NCBI GenBank assembly: GCA_015063035.1
Contig: SUTG01000006.1
Location: 1-64,000, forward strand
DNA from: Methanobrevibacter olleyae
GTDB lineage: Archaea; Methanobacteriota; Methanobacteria; Methanobacteriales; Methanobacteriaceae
Direction of reading: 5' to 3'
Length of the DNA: 64,000 bases
In this document: positions 51,822 through 60,950 of the stretch, in pieces
How the letters are laid out: each line of letters begins with the position of its first letter
How positions within the stretch are numbered: position 1 is the stretch's first letter
Notes under the pieces: model-generated
Database searches by the model: none
Told to the model about the DNA's origin: nothing
The model's input: the letters and a program-made list of their open reading frames with translations, nothing else
Translations under genes and position numbers: made by a program

Positions 51822-54023
51822 ATGCAAAAGATTAACAAGTGTTTATTGCTGTCTTCATTGGCATTAATCATATTATTACTGCTCTCTTCTTCTGTTTCAG
51901 CAGAAGACATGAGTGATTATAATGTTTCTTCAGTTGACGATAGTATAGGTTATCCTATTCTTTCTCAATTAAGTGATGATGCTGTTGAGGATGGCTGTGT
52001 TTTGTGTTCTGATTCTTCTAATTTGCTTTCTGAAGAAATGGGATCAAGTGAAAGCTCATTAAATGAGCCAACTGAAAAATGTGAAAGTTCATTAAATGAT
52101 CCAACTGAAAAATCAAGGGAATCCATTAATGATTCATCATGTTCAGATGTTTTGAAGGATTCCATTGACAGCAATGTTTATATTGTTGATTCTGATAATT
52201 TCACATCCTATTTTGTTGATGGCCAATTAAATGAAGGTTTCAATGATTCCATCATAGTCTTTAATGGCGAGTTTGCCGATAAGGGAATCATAGACATCAA
52301 ATCCTCTAATGTGACTCTAATCGGCAACAATTCACTGATGAGAAACACTGTATTCTGCTTGGAATCTAATAATGTCATGCTTTCCGGTCTTAACTTTGTT
52401 CTGGACCAGGAGTTCGCTGACAATGATTTTGCAGGGATGTTGGTGCTTGGAGACAATTGCACAATCTACAACTGCACAATGGATTATGTGGTTCCTGAAG
52501 CCACCAGTGGGTTCTGTGTTTATGCAGAAGGCAACAAGATAGAGAACTTCACCTTGGCAAACAGCACATTTAACTTTATAGGCAATAACCTGCATGGAGG
52601 ATGGGATTATGGCATATTCATTGATGGTGTCGACAATGCTGTAGTCTATGGTAATAATTTAAACTGTTCATTGCCTTTGCGTTCCGTAAATTGGCAGGCT
52701 GAGATCTTCGGTGGTGTGAGCATGGATGCTGTAGGTGCCTTTGTGGCACAGAACTCCAATAACCTGACACTGTCCAACAATAAGATTTCCACATATGTCA
52801 ACGGAGGAGGCAACAGTTACCCTACTTTGGATACCGTGATATTGTATGGCTGCAACAATGCCACTATCGAGAAGAACCGCATTCACTGCGAGGACTTCGA
52901 CAGCAAGGACGGCAAGGACAACTACCTTCAGGGAATTGATGTGTATTTTGGCAATGACATTACAATATTAGGCAACCAGATTGATATGATTACCACTGGA
53001 GGACGTGCAGGAATGGGAACAGCTTATCCTATTCAGGTCAACGGTCCTTCATATAATGTGAAGATTGCTTACAACAATCTAACCACATTCAATTTCGGTC
53101 CGAATATAGGTATATATTCCCAGAATTACTATGGTGCTACAAAGATTGACATCATCAGCAATTTCATCAATGTGACCGGTCTTGCAAGCACTCACTATTG
53201 GGCGCTTGTCGCAGGAATTGAAGTGCAGGACTCTGATGACCTGATCTTGAACAACACAATCATTGTAAACAATATAGGCAGTTATGCAGACAATAACAAT
53301 ATTTACGGCATCAGCTATTCCCAAAATACCAATGGCAATCACACCTATAACATTCAGTACAATAATGTGACAACCAACGGTCGCTATGCGGTTTCCCTCT
53401 CAGGTACCAGTTCATTGGTAGTCAATTCAATTATTGCAAATAATGTGTTGAATACCAATAAGTCCAGTGGAAATCGTGCTGTTCGTGTTGGTAAGGGAAA
53501 TAACAACACTATCCGTAACAATACTGATGGTGTGTTCAGGAACACCATGAGTGATGATGAGTTGCCTGACTGGCTAAGGAATCACACAAGCGTTGTCCCT
53601 AGCATTTTTGTTCCTAGGTATTATCGTGAGGGTTCCAATGGTACTGGGATGACTGACAATCTAGGCAACGGAACAGCTCCTTGGAACACTAATGGCAGTT
53701 CCGGAGGAATAAATCATGGCAACGGCAATCACGGAAGTGGAGTTTCCGGAAATGGGACCAACCCAAATAGTGACAGTGCTTTAGGTTCAAATAAGGACAC
53801 TGCCCCTGGTGTTGGCGGAGATGCCACTCCTAGCATTAGCGCTGCAAGTGCCGGTGAAAGCGGAAGTTCTGCAGCAGACCCTAACGCTTATGAGATAAAC
53901 GAACAGAATAATCTAGCTTCAAAGTCTGTCAATTATCTTCAGCTAGGGCTTATTTGTGTTGTTGCTTTGTTGTTGTTATGCATTGGTTACAAGCGCCAAA
54001 AAGACAAAGAGGAAGAAGAATAA
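51822..54023 (+). CDS. Membrane-anchored beta-helix surface protein
   Basis: The 733-residue protein has a signal peptide (residues about 8-31, LLLSSLALIILLLLSSSVSA), an acidic Ser-rich region with a repeated SSLNEPTEK-like unit near residues 80-100, and NosD/pectate-lyase-like beta-helix coils from about 120 to 570 (for example NLTLSNNKISTYVNG, NNATIEKNRIHCEDF, NLTTFNFGPNIGIYS). A Gly/Ser/Asn-rich linker (about 605-700) leads to a C-terminal helix LGLICVVALLLLCIGY and basic-acidic tail KRQKDKEEEE, so it stays in the membrane. Unlike its neighbour, it has no Lys-rich Ig-like end. An ExbB-like gene follows after 382 bp. GGGA precedes the start. Confidence 0.82.
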   Translation: MQKINKCLLLSSLALIILLLLSSSVSAEDMSDYNVSSVDDSIGYPILSQLSDDAVEDGCVLCSDSSNLLSEEMGSSESSLNEPTEKCESSLNDPTEKSRESINDSSCSDVLKDSIDSNVYIVDSDNFTSYFVDGQLNEGFNDSIIVFNGEFADKGIIDIKSSNVTLIGNNSLMRNTVFCLESNNVMLSGLNFVLDQEFADNDFAGMLVLGDNCTIYNCTMDYVVPEATSGFCVYAEGNKIENFTLANSTFNFIGNNLHGGWDYGIFIDGVDNAVVYGNNLNCSLPLRSVNWQAEIFGGVSMDAVGAFVAQNSNNLTLSNNKISTYVNGGGNSYPTLDTVILYGCNNATIEKNRIHCEDFDSKDGKDNYLQGIDVYFGNDITILGNQIDMITTGGRAGMGTAYPIQVNGPSYNVKIAYNNLTTFNFGPNIGIYSQNYYGATKIDIISNFINVTGLASTHYWALVAGIEVQDSDDLILNNTIIVNNIGSYADNNNIYGISYSQNTNGNHTYNIQYNNVTTNGRYAVSLSGTSSLVVNSIIANNVLNTNKSSGNRAVRVGKGNNNTIRNNTDGVFRNTMSDDELPDWLRNHTSVVPSIFVPRYYREGSNGTGMTDNLGNGTAPWNTNGSSGGINHGNGNHGSGVSGNGTNPNSDSALGSNKDTAPGVGGDATPSISAASAGESGSSAADPNAYEINEQNNLASKSVNYLQLGLICVVALLLLCIGYKRQKDKEEEE

Positions 54024-54405
54024 GAACAATAAAATTTAAAGTTTTTTATAAGAAAAGATGAATCAATTGTAGGTTTTGGAAATATTCCTCATAATCTATA
54101 AGTATTGTTTCCTCTTTTATTTTTTTATTTTTTTAAAAAATGAACTTAGTTTATTGATTTTAAAATCAAAGGATTAAAAAATGTTTTGATTTTAAAATTA
54201 ATAGATTCTGCAATTTATTAATTGTTTTATGTAGATAAGAAATTTGTAAAATTTATACTTATCATAGCAATTTAATTATTTTAATTATCCGATTAATTAA
54301 AAATTAATTCCAATAATTAAATCATAATTTAATTTACCATTATTTTAATTAAATTGATATGAATTTTTCAAGCTAAAAATGTAGTTTTAGGAGGGTATTA
54401 TTTTT
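54024..54405. other. AT-rich gap, no feature found
   Basis: The 382 bases after the surface-protein gene hold no ORF with a ribosome site and no strong hairpin. A promoter for the ExbB-like gene must lie here, but no TATA box stands out from the AT-rich background. Confidence 0.4.
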
Positions 54406-55038
54406 ATGGCTGGTAGCAACATTTTGACCTCAACATTGGATCTTGTGAGCCAAAGCCTTCAGATTCCTGTGATAATATTCTTATTAATCTTTGCAATAGG
54501 AGCAATCATACTCCTCGGAGGATTAATCAGAGAATATAGGCACAGGAAGACCGTGTCCAATGCTGAGATGAAGAACTTAATCAACAGCATTTCAAATGCG
54601 AAGAGTCAGGACGAAATATTGAATATTATTGAAAGTTCAGATATTCCGAACTCAATGAAGAACGACCTGAGGGAAATAACAGACACCAATCTCGATTTGG
54701 AATCCAGAACAGCATTAGCTAAAAAATTAGTTAACAGCAGAGAAAAGAAATTGGAGAAGAGACTGTCATACACTGACATCATAACCCGTATAGGACCTAC
54801 ACTTGGTCTTATGGGCACATTGATTCCAATGGGTCCGGGGCTTGCAGCCCTTGGAACAGGAGACATAGTCACACTATCAAATGCAATCATAGTCGCATTC
54901 GACACAACCGTTGTGGGAATAGGCTCAGGTGCACTCGCTTATGTAATCAGTAAAATCAGACGAAGATGGTACAGCGAGTACATAGCAAACATAGACGTAT
55001 TGACCGACGTGGTCCTTACAAGAATACGGAAGCTCTAG
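54406..55038 (+). CDS. MotA/TolQ/ExbB proton-channel family protein
   Basis: The 210-residue protein has an N-terminal membrane helix (residues about 18-40), a charged helical cytoplasmic region, and two further helices with the family core RIGPTLGLMGTLIPMGPGLAAL and VAFDTTVVGIGSGALAYVIS. ExbB/MotA-type subunits form pentameric ion channels that turn the proton-motive force into movement. A DUF2149 (ExbD-like) gene follows after 11 bp. The usual bacterial target, an outer-membrane transporter or flagellum, does not exist here. The surface protein upstream is a candidate client. GGAGGG precedes the ATG. Confidence 0.9.
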   Translation: MAGSNILTSTLDLVSQSLQIPVIIFLLIFAIGAIILLGGLIREYRHRKTVSNAEMKNLINSISNAKSQDEILNIIESSDIPNSMKNDLREITDTNLDLESRTALAKKLVNSREKKLEKRLSYTDIITRIGPTLGLMGTLIPMGPGLAALGTGDIVTLSNAIIVAFDTTVVGIGSGALAYVISKIRRRWYSEYIANIDVLTDVVLTRIRKL

Positions 55039-55049
55039 GGTGATCGTTT

Positions 55050-55388
55050 ATGGTAAAGCTTAATCGAAAGACTGCCTTTGAGGAGGATGAGGAAGACCCA
55101 ATGACTGGTGTTGCAAATCTTGTGGATGCAATGCTTGTTATTGCAGTGGGTTTGCTTGTCTTTCTAGTGATTTCATGGAATATGCAGGCAATCGTCTTCA
55201 ACGATGATGTTACACCTGAGCAGAGGCAGGATGCAATCAATGCCATGAAGCAGGTGACTGAGATAGATCAGGGTCAGCAGTTGAATGAGACTCCTGATGT
55301 AAGCTCATCATCTGGAGAAGGTTACAGTGAGCTTGGTAAGGTCTACAAGGATCCCAAAACGGGCAAACTCATCATGATAGAAAACTAA
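55050..55388 (+). CDS. DUF2149 protein, ExbD/TolR-like
   Basis: The 112-residue protein has a short acidic cytoplasmic start, then NLVDAMLVIAVGLLVFLVISW, one membrane helix with an Asp near its start, which is the position of the proton-carrying Asp of ExbD. A soluble outside tail of about 60 residues follows, ending KDPKTGKLIMI. DUF2149 proteins are usually found with MotA/ExbB-like genes in methanogens. It starts 11 bp after that gene with AGGGTGAT. The pair likely forms an ion-driven complex at the membrane. Confidence 0.88.
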   Translation: MVKLNRKTAFEEDEEDPMTGVANLVDAMLVIAVGLLVFLVISWNMQAIVFNDDVTPEQRQDAINAMKQVTEIDQGQQLNETPDVSSSSGEGYSELGKVYKDPKTGKLIMIEN

Positions 55389-55632
55389 TTTTTATTCTTT
55401 TTTATTCTTTTTTTCACTTTTTTTTTTAAAATCACTTTTGTGTTTTTACATAATTTCACATTATGGATATCTTTAAGGGGTATAAAATTAATATTATCCT
55501 TTGTAAGTGAGATAATTTTTTTAGAGTATGAACTCCAAATGCTCTGTGGTTTATTTAGTGAATAAGTAATTAATCTTTTTATTTCAGCTCTATAAAATAA
55601 TATTTTAAAATTTTTTCATTTTTTAAAATCAT

Positions 55633-55727
55633 TTATACTAGTATAATTATTTATACTAGTTTAACCTATTTTACTTTTTTATTTTTTAAAATTATTTATA
55701 CTAGTATAATCATTTATACAAGTATAT
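55633..55727. promoter_or_regulatory. Array of four 14-bp palindromes upstream of ATPase gene
   Basis: TTATACTAGTATAA lies at 55633-55646 and 55696-55709. Variants TTATACTAGTTTAA and TTATACAAGTATAT lie at 55651-55664 and 55714-55727. The copies form two pairs, each with 18-bp spacing, the pairs 63 bp apart. The last copy touches the TATA box TTTAAATA (55726-55733) of the ATPase gene. The array suggests cooperative binding of a dimeric regulator, or iteron-like sites. Confidence 0.75.
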
Positions 55728-55778
55728 TTAAATAGTACAAAGTTAATATATAATCATAACGAGATTCAAGTGATAATT

Positions 55779-56951
55779 ATGATGCCTTTAACTGTTCCCA
55801 CTGAAATTGATAAGTATTTCTATAACAGGAAATCCGACATTAAGAGGATATCCCTTCAGCTTAACAGCATTTTTGAAAATTTGCCTTGCCAATTGCTGAT
55901 TACCGGTCAAAGGGGAGTGGGGAAAACATTTCTCCTAAAGAAAATATTGAATGACCAGAGTGATGAGGTTCTCACAATGTATTTGGACATATCAAGAGTC
56001 TACAGCAAATATGGAGGTCAAATCAGTGAAGAGGCAGTCTTAAAGGAAATGCTAATTCAATATAATGAAATCATCAATGAACTTAGCGACAATTCCATTA
56101 AGGCGAAGTTCATTAATTTAGTGTGTAGTCTGAAGCTAAAGGATTATGATTTTTCCGATGCTGCCAAGCTCTTTGAAATTCCTCTGCCTAAAATAAGGGA
56201 CAATTATCAGAAATTAAGCGAGTTTGTTATGGAGCTTCCCCAAAGGATTGTTGATTCAAGTGAGGGCATTAGGGGAATCATCATTGTCATTGATGAGTTT
56301 CAGCAATTAAAATATGTGAGTAATCCCAATGCATTCTTCTGGTTATTTAGAAGTTTTATTCAGGACCAAAGGAATGTCGCATATGTCTTCACAGGTTCTG
56401 TTTCAAGGACTGCCGATGTCATTGAGATGATTAATGGGCAGACAGGCGCATTTGGTGGGCGCATGATTCAGATTGATATAGGGGCTTTTTCAAAGGAGGA
56501 AACCTTTAATTATATTGGTGAAAGGGCCCATGGCATTCAGTTCACCGATGAGGGTTTTGAAAGATTTTATAATTGTACAAGAGGGGTTCCGGCTTATATT
56601 AATGCATTTTGCAATGTTCTGGACAGTGGCATTGTATATGATGAGGATTTGGTTAAGGAAAGCTTTCACCTTAAGATGGATCAGATTGTCATAATGTGGC
56701 TCTATGTCTGGGGGAACTTAAACGATTCTGAAAAGGACATAATCAGACTGCTAATAGATTATGGTCCTTTGAGATTAAGTGAGATTGTGGACAATTTGAA
56801 TCTTTCAAAGGCTACTGTAATCAAGTATCTCGATTCATTAAGGAATAAAGCGATTGTCGATTATAATGATAGGAAATATTTCATTGGTGATGCCATGCTG
56901 AAGACATGGTTAAGGCATAAGAGGGAAACTGAAGGATATTATCCTTCTTAA
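55779..56951 (+). CDS. Archaeal AAA-type ATPase with C-terminal winged helix
   Basis: The 390-residue protein starts MMPLTVPTEIDKYFYNRKSDI. The Walker A motif ITGQRGVGKTFLLKK lies at about residues 44-58, Walker B IIVIDEF at about 170-176, and a sensor-like VFTGSV follows. The C-terminal part has LRLSEIVDNLNLSKATVIKYLDSL, a helix-turn-helix, so the protein may bind DNA. It fits the archaeal STAND-like ATPase family (PF01637), related to Orc1/Cdc6. The palindrome array just upstream is a likely target. The ATG at 55779 follows GTGA; a GTG at 55770 overlaps that site. The function is unknown. Confidence 0.82.
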   Translation: MMPLTVPTEIDKYFYNRKSDIKRISLQLNSIFENLPCQLLITGQRGVGKTFLLKKILNDQSDEVLTMYLDISRVYSKYGGQISEEAVLKEMLIQYNEIINELSDNSIKAKFINLVCSLKLKDYDFSDAAKLFEIPLPKIRDNYQKLSEFVMELPQRIVDSSEGIRGIIIVIDEFQQLKYVSNPNAFFWLFRSFIQDQRNVAYVFTGSVSRTADVIEMINGQTGAFGGRMIQIDIGAFSKEETFNYIGERAHGIQFTDEGFERFYNCTRGVPAYINAFCNVLDSGIVYDEDLVKESFHLKMDQIVIMWLYVWGNLNDSEKDIIRLLIDYGPLRLSEIVDNLNLSKATVIKYLDSLRNKAIVDYNDRKYFIGDAMLKTWLRHKRETEGYYPS

Positions 56952-57057
56952 GATGATTAAAAAATATTAAAAGAATAAAAAGAGTGGATTTAGAACCAGT
57001 CTTTAGATGATTAAAAATATTAAAAGAATAAAAAGAGTGGATTTAGAACCAGTCTTT
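56951..57057. repeat. Tandem duplication at the purB 3' end
   Basis: A unit of 53-54 bp starting AGATGATTAAAA is repeated, 56951-57004 and 57005-57057, differing by one base in length. The second copy contains the last codons and stop of purB, so the gene end was duplicated downstream. Confidence 0.85.
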
Positions 57058-58392
57058 AGATGATTCTATAATCTCATCAACGATTATTGGTGCAGAACCA
57101 ATGTATGTATGAGGATCCATGATTCTTTCAACATCTTCTTTTGTTAGGAATTGACTTGCATCAGGGTCTTCAAGGATTAGGTCTGCAAGTAATAGTTTTT
57201 CCTTGTTTGCTTTGATAGCATTCTTTCTTGCTACTCCATAAGCAGTCTGTTTACCCATTCCTGCTCTGGTAAGCTCTGCCATCAATCTTTCAGCCATGAT
57301 GAGTCCATTAGTGAAATTGAGGTTTCTTTCAATGTTTTCATCATAGAAAATGAGATTGTTCATGAGCTTGATTGTTAAGTTGAGAATGTAATCAGTAAGA
57401 ATGCAAGCTTCAGGGAACATGATTCTTTCACAGGAAGAGTTGGTCAAGTCCCTTTCGTGCCATAATGGATTGTTTTCCATTGCTGCATTTACATATGATT
57501 TTACGATTCTTGCAACACCACAGATTCTTTCAGCAGTAATTGGATTCATCTTATGTGGCATGGTACTGCTTCCAACTTGCTTTTCAGGGTCGAAAAATTC
57601 TCCTAATTCTTGAATTTCAGTTCTTTGCAAGTTTCTAACCTCAAGAGCAATCTTGCTTAAGGTAGTTGCAATGTTTGCGAGGGTTGCTACAAATTCAACA
57701 TGGTTGTCCCTTTGCAATACTTGGTTAGTGATTGGAGCAGGTTTTAATCCAAGAATTTCAGACACTTTCTTGTGAACTTCCCAACCTTGGGTTCCAAGTG
57801 CAGCGGTGGTTCCTACAGCACCGTCCATCATTCCAAGACAAACGTTATCTTTTGCATGCTGAAGTCTGTCATATTGTCTGTGAAGCTCGTCTGCCCAGAT
57901 TGCAAATTTCATTCCATAGGTGGTAGGAAGTGCGTGCTGTCCATGAGTACGGCCGATACAGACCTTGGTCTTGTTCTCTTCAGCTAATTTGAGGATTATT
58001 TTAGTTAATCTTTCGATCTTTTCTTCCAACACTTCAATTGAATCCTTTAAAAGCAATGAGTTTGAACTGTCTACAATATCATTGGAGGTTGCTCCGAAAT
58101 GAACATATTCTCCTGCTTCTCCTTCACATACTTCACTTAATCCTTTTGAAAGGGAAGCGATATCGTGTTTGGTTTCAGCTTCAATTTCACTTACACGTTC
58201 TACGGTAACAAATTTGGTATTTGCTTTTGCCTTGATTTCATCTGCAAATTCCTTTGGAATGATTCCAAGCTCTCCTTCAGCTTGAGCCAATGCAGATTCA
58301 ATATCTAACATTCTTTGCTGCTTGTTTTCCTGTTCCCAGATTCTTTTCATTTCTGGAGTTCCATATCTAAATTCTATTGGATGTATTGCCAT
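57043..58392 (-). CDS. purB: Adenylosuccinate lyase
   Basis: PurB acts twice in purine synthesis, releasing fumarate from SAICAR and from adenylosuccinate. The 449-residue protein has the fumarase-superfamily signature GSSTMPHKMNP, with the catalytic Ser loop, and TSNDIVDSSNSLLL and GRTHGQHALPT with the other active-site residues. The length is normal. It is transcribed leftwards toward the ATPase gene. The 3' end lies inside a tandem duplication. A TCTCC-complementary ribosome site precedes the ATG at 58392. Confidence 0.96.
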   Translation of the reverse strand: MAIHPIEFRYGTPEMKRIWEQENKQQRMLDIESALAQAEGELGIIPKEFADEIKAKANTKFVTVERVSEIEAETKHDIASLSKGLSEVCEGEAGEYVHFGATSNDIVDSSNSLLLKDSIEVLEEKIERLTKIILKLAEENKTKVCIGRTHGQHALPTTYGMKFAIWADELHRQYDRLQHAKDNVCLGMMDGAVGTTAALGTQGWEVHKKVSEILGLKPAPITNQVLQRDNHVEFVATLANIATTLSKIALEVRNLQRTEIQELGEFFDPEKQVGSSTMPHKMNPITAERICGVARIVKSYVNAAMENNPLWHERDLTNSSCERIMFPEACILTDYILNLTIKLMNNLIFYDENIERNLNFTNGLIMAERLMAELTRAGMGKQTAYGVARKNAIKANKEKLLLADLILEDPDASQFLTKEDVERIMDPHTYIGSAPIIVDEIIESSKDWF

Positions 58393-58752
58393 TTAAACTC
58401 TCCTTTGACTGTAGATAATTTTGATTAAATATAATTTTTTTAAATTAAATATTATATTTTTTTTAAAATACATATCTATTTTTGAATTTTTGATTAAATA
58501 TATTTTATTGATTTTTAAGATTTTTTCAATTAAATTATAAAGATTTATTAATAACCATAATAAACTATTATTTAGTAAATATTATTAGAAATTTTTATTA
58601 TAAAATATAATAGAAAATTATTATTATAAATTTTTTATTTATAAAATTTTATTTATTATTATAATTTAGAATATTATTATAAATCTTTTATTTGGAAATT
58701 TTATAATTTAAAAATTATATTCGATAATGATTTTTCTATATGGGTGATATGT
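58393..58752. other. AT-rich gap between divergent genes
   Basis: The 360 bases between purB and the first CPBP gene are almost only A and T, with irregular short repeats of ATTATTATAA type. Promoters for both genes must lie here, but many TATA-like strings make a choice impossible. No ORF or strong hairpin is seen. Confidence 0.4.
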
Positions 58753-59553
58753 ATGGATTTTAGTGTTAAGGATTTCAATGTGAGACTTAGAACAATTACT
58801 CTTTTGGAGGCATCAATAGCTATTATTGTAGCCATCATTTTATCAGAATACATTTACAACTTTATAGGGTTTGATCATGCTGAGTTTTATACAATAATAT
58901 TTGATGTTTTGATAATGGCATTCTTTGCAATAGCATGTATAGGTACAAGAGGCTTTACAAAAGATGTGAATGAAGCATTTGAATTCACGAATATTGTTAG
59001 GATACTTGGCCTTTCGATGATAGATTTCTTATTCTGTGGAGTTTTAGTAGGATTCTGTGCAAGTTTAGGCTTAGCCTTTTCTATCAAGCTTCCTAGTTTT
59101 CTCATGGCTGTAGGTACTGGATTCGAAGATCCCGTAAGCTTGTTTTTAGGATTCGTTGCAGCAGTTTTCATTGCGCCGATTTCAGAGGAATTGTTGTTTA
59201 GGGGAGTCTTGTTCAATAGATTGAAAATACTTAAAGGAGCTCCTTTTGGAATAGTTGTATCCTCGATCATTTTTGGTTCACTTCATTTTTATGGAGGGGC
59301 GCCTTTCCTTCATGTCGTCACTGCAAGCATTTTTGGAATGCTGATGTGCGTATTCTATATGAAACACGATAACATATTATTGAATATTGCAGTGCACTTT
59401 ATAGGAAATTTATTGGTATATATTCAGGATTACACTCCATTTCTTTCAATTTTGCATATGGAGCCTTTTTCTGAATTTGTAGGATTCGCATGTCTGTTTT
59501 CTATAATTTTCGTTCCAGTTTACATTATTTATTATGCTAGGAAATTTAAGTAG
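58753..59553 (+). CDS. CPBP-family intramembrane protease-like protein 1
   Basis: The 266-residue protein has about eight helices. The catalytic motifs of CPBP (CAAX protease) proteins are seen as EELLFRGVLFNRLK, with paired Glu and Arg, then SIIFGSLHFYGG with His, and NIAVHFIGNLLVY with the later His/Asn. Members cleave C-terminal CAAX boxes or bacteriocins, or act as immunity proteins. GGTGAT at 58743-58748 serves the ATG at 58753; an upstream GTG overlaps that site. A paralogue follows after 73 bp with the same N-terminal motif DFNVRLRTI, so the pair arose by tandem duplication. Confidence 0.88.
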   Translation: MDFSVKDFNVRLRTITLLEASIAIIVAIILSEYIYNFIGFDHAEFYTIIFDVLIMAFFAIACIGTRGFTKDVNEAFEFTNIVRILGLSMIDFLFCGVLVGFCASLGLAFSIKLPSFLMAVGTGFEDPVSLFLGFVAAVFIAPISEELLFRGVLFNRLKILKGAPFGIVVSSIIFGSLHFYGGAPFLHVVTASIFGMLMCVFYMKHDNILLNIAVHFIGNLLVYIQDYTPFLSILHMEPFSEFVGFACLFSIIFVPVYIIYYARKFK

Positions 59554-59626
59554 TAAGTTTTTTATATGTTTAATTCTAAACATTAATCTCAAATATTTGA
59601 AATCTATAAATTTTTAGGTGCATAAA

Positions 59627-60427
59627 ATGGACTTTAATGTTACTGACTTTAATGTAAGGCTTCGAACAATCAGACTTAGGGAAGCGGTTTTGGCTATTGC
59701 CATTGGATTTATCTTGAACGTAGTTCTCATTGCTTTGTTTCCTTCATTAGGGGAACATGATATCTTATTGGGCATCCCTCTTTTTTGTTTTGTTCTTTTG
59801 TTCTTCATATGGGCTTTAAGAGGCTCTCATGGATTAGGGGATGATTTCTCTAAGATTTTTGAAAGGGATAACCGTCGGGAAATATTATATGTATTTCTGA
59901 TAAATTTCTTGTTCGTATTCCTTGTTGTGGCATTATTTGCAAATTTTGACATACTCTATGGTTCACTGTATCCTGAAATGGAACCGTTGTTGGATTTCAC
60001 TCCAAGTGCGCTTGATCCATTATCTTTCATTCTGGAAGTTCTTTCTTCAATCATTTTAGCCCCTATTGTTGAAGAATTGTTCTTTAGAGGAGTTTTATTC
60101 AACAGATTGAAAATAAGAACTGGCATAATAGCTGCCATGATTATATCTTCAGCCATTTTTGCTATTGGACATGAATTCGGTGGAATAACCAGTGCATTTC
60201 TATTTGGAATCTGTATGTGCATAATCTATCTGAAAACAGATAATATTCTTATGACTATGTCCATTCACTTTTTAAATAATCTTGTAGCGGTTATTCTTGA
60301 AGTTGCTAATGCAGATGCGTTTCTATTTCAAATGCCAGTTGCACCTATCACTGGAATAGTTTCTGCAATTGCAGGACTTTTGATAATAGTCTACATATTT
60401 GAAGAGATTAAGCTATTGAGGGCTTAA
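59627..60427 (+). CDS. CPBP-family intramembrane protease-like protein 2
   Basis: The 266-residue paralogue of the preceding protein shares DFNVRLRTIRLREAV at the start and the motifs EELFFRGVLFNRLK, SAIFAIGHEFGGI and MSIHFLNNLVAV. Length and helix order are the same, though sequence identity is moderate. AGGTG precedes ATG 59627; an upstream GTG overlaps that site. The two probably share a transcript and may act on different substrates. The DNA after it is T-rich without other features until the XRE promoter. Confidence 0.88.
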   Translation: MDFNVTDFNVRLRTIRLREAVLAIAIGFILNVVLIALFPSLGEHDILLGIPLFCFVLLFFIWALRGSHGLGDDFSKIFERDNRREILYVFLINFLFVFLVVALFANFDILYGSLYPEMEPLLDFTPSALDPLSFILEVLSSIILAPIVEELFFRGVLFNRLKIRTGIIAAMIISSAIFAIGHEFGGITSAFLFGICMCIIYLKTDNILMTMSIHFLNNLVAVILEVANADAFLFQMPVAPITGIVSAIAGLLIIVYIFEEIKLLRA

Positions 60428-60588
60428 GATTGTTTCATCTTTCTCTTCACTTCTTAGTTTTTAACTTTTTTTAATATTTTTTAATATTTTTTTAGCTTTT
60501 TTTAGCTTTTTTTAATCTTTTTTATATTTTTTTATCATTCAATTTTTGGCTAGTTTCATAGAAACATTTATATATGATGTAATATAAT

Positions 60589-60668
60589 TTTTACATATGG
60601 AAATGTAAAATAATTTTTACATTTGGAATTTATTTATTACATTTGGAATGTATTTGTTACATTTTATA
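60589..60668. promoter_or_regulatory. Phased repeat array at the XRE gene promoter
   Basis: TTACATWTGGAA occurs at 60591, 60617 and 60637, with a partial copy at 60657, at spacings of 26, 20 and 20 bp. The first copy is also half of an inverted repeat, TTTTACAT and ATGTAAAA (60589-60610). A TATA box TTTATATA at 60567-60574 lies just upstream, so the array covers the transcription start and leader. It looks like a site for cooperative repressor binding, probably the XRE protein itself. Confidence 0.7.
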
Positions 60669-60703
60669 TTTCTATATTTAATCGATATTGTTTAAGTGGT
60701 CAT

Positions 60704-60940
60704 ATGAAAACGATTATAAGATATTTGAGGCAGGAGATTAAGTTGAGTCAACAAGATTTAGCTGAATCTGTTGGGGTAACTCGTCAAACAATCAATGCCT
60801 TGGAAAACGGACGGTATAATCCTTCTTTGCTTTTAGCATATAAGATTACACAGATCTTGAATGAAGCCACTTATGGTGAGGATAAAGATTCCTATTTAAG
60901 CATAGAGGATATTTTTAAATTTAGTGATGATGAACTTTAA
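60704..60940 (+). CDS. XRE-family transcriptional regulator
   Basis: The 78-residue protein is a lone Cro/CI-type helix-turn-helix: MKTIIRYLRQEIKLSQQDLAES then VGVTRQTINALENGRYNPSLLLAYKI. A short acidic tail ends SIEDIFKFSDDEL. Small XRE proteins of this type control themselves and neighbouring genes. It lies before two DUF4013 genes, and an operator-like array lies on its own promoter. The start at 60704 follows GTGGT; an upstream in-frame start at 60623 would read through the repeat array. Confidence 0.88.
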   Translation: MKTIIRYLRQEIKLSQQDLAESVGVTRQTINALENGRYNPSLLLAYKITQILNEATYGEDKDSYLSIEDIFKFSDDEL

Positions 60941-60950
60941 TTAAAATTTA

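Noticed and set aside
55633-55727. A plasmid-type replication origin at the palindrome array
   Set aside because: The copies abut a TATA box and a gene start, and purB and trp genes mark ordinary chromosome, so a regulator array is preferred. Kept as an open alternative in the findings.
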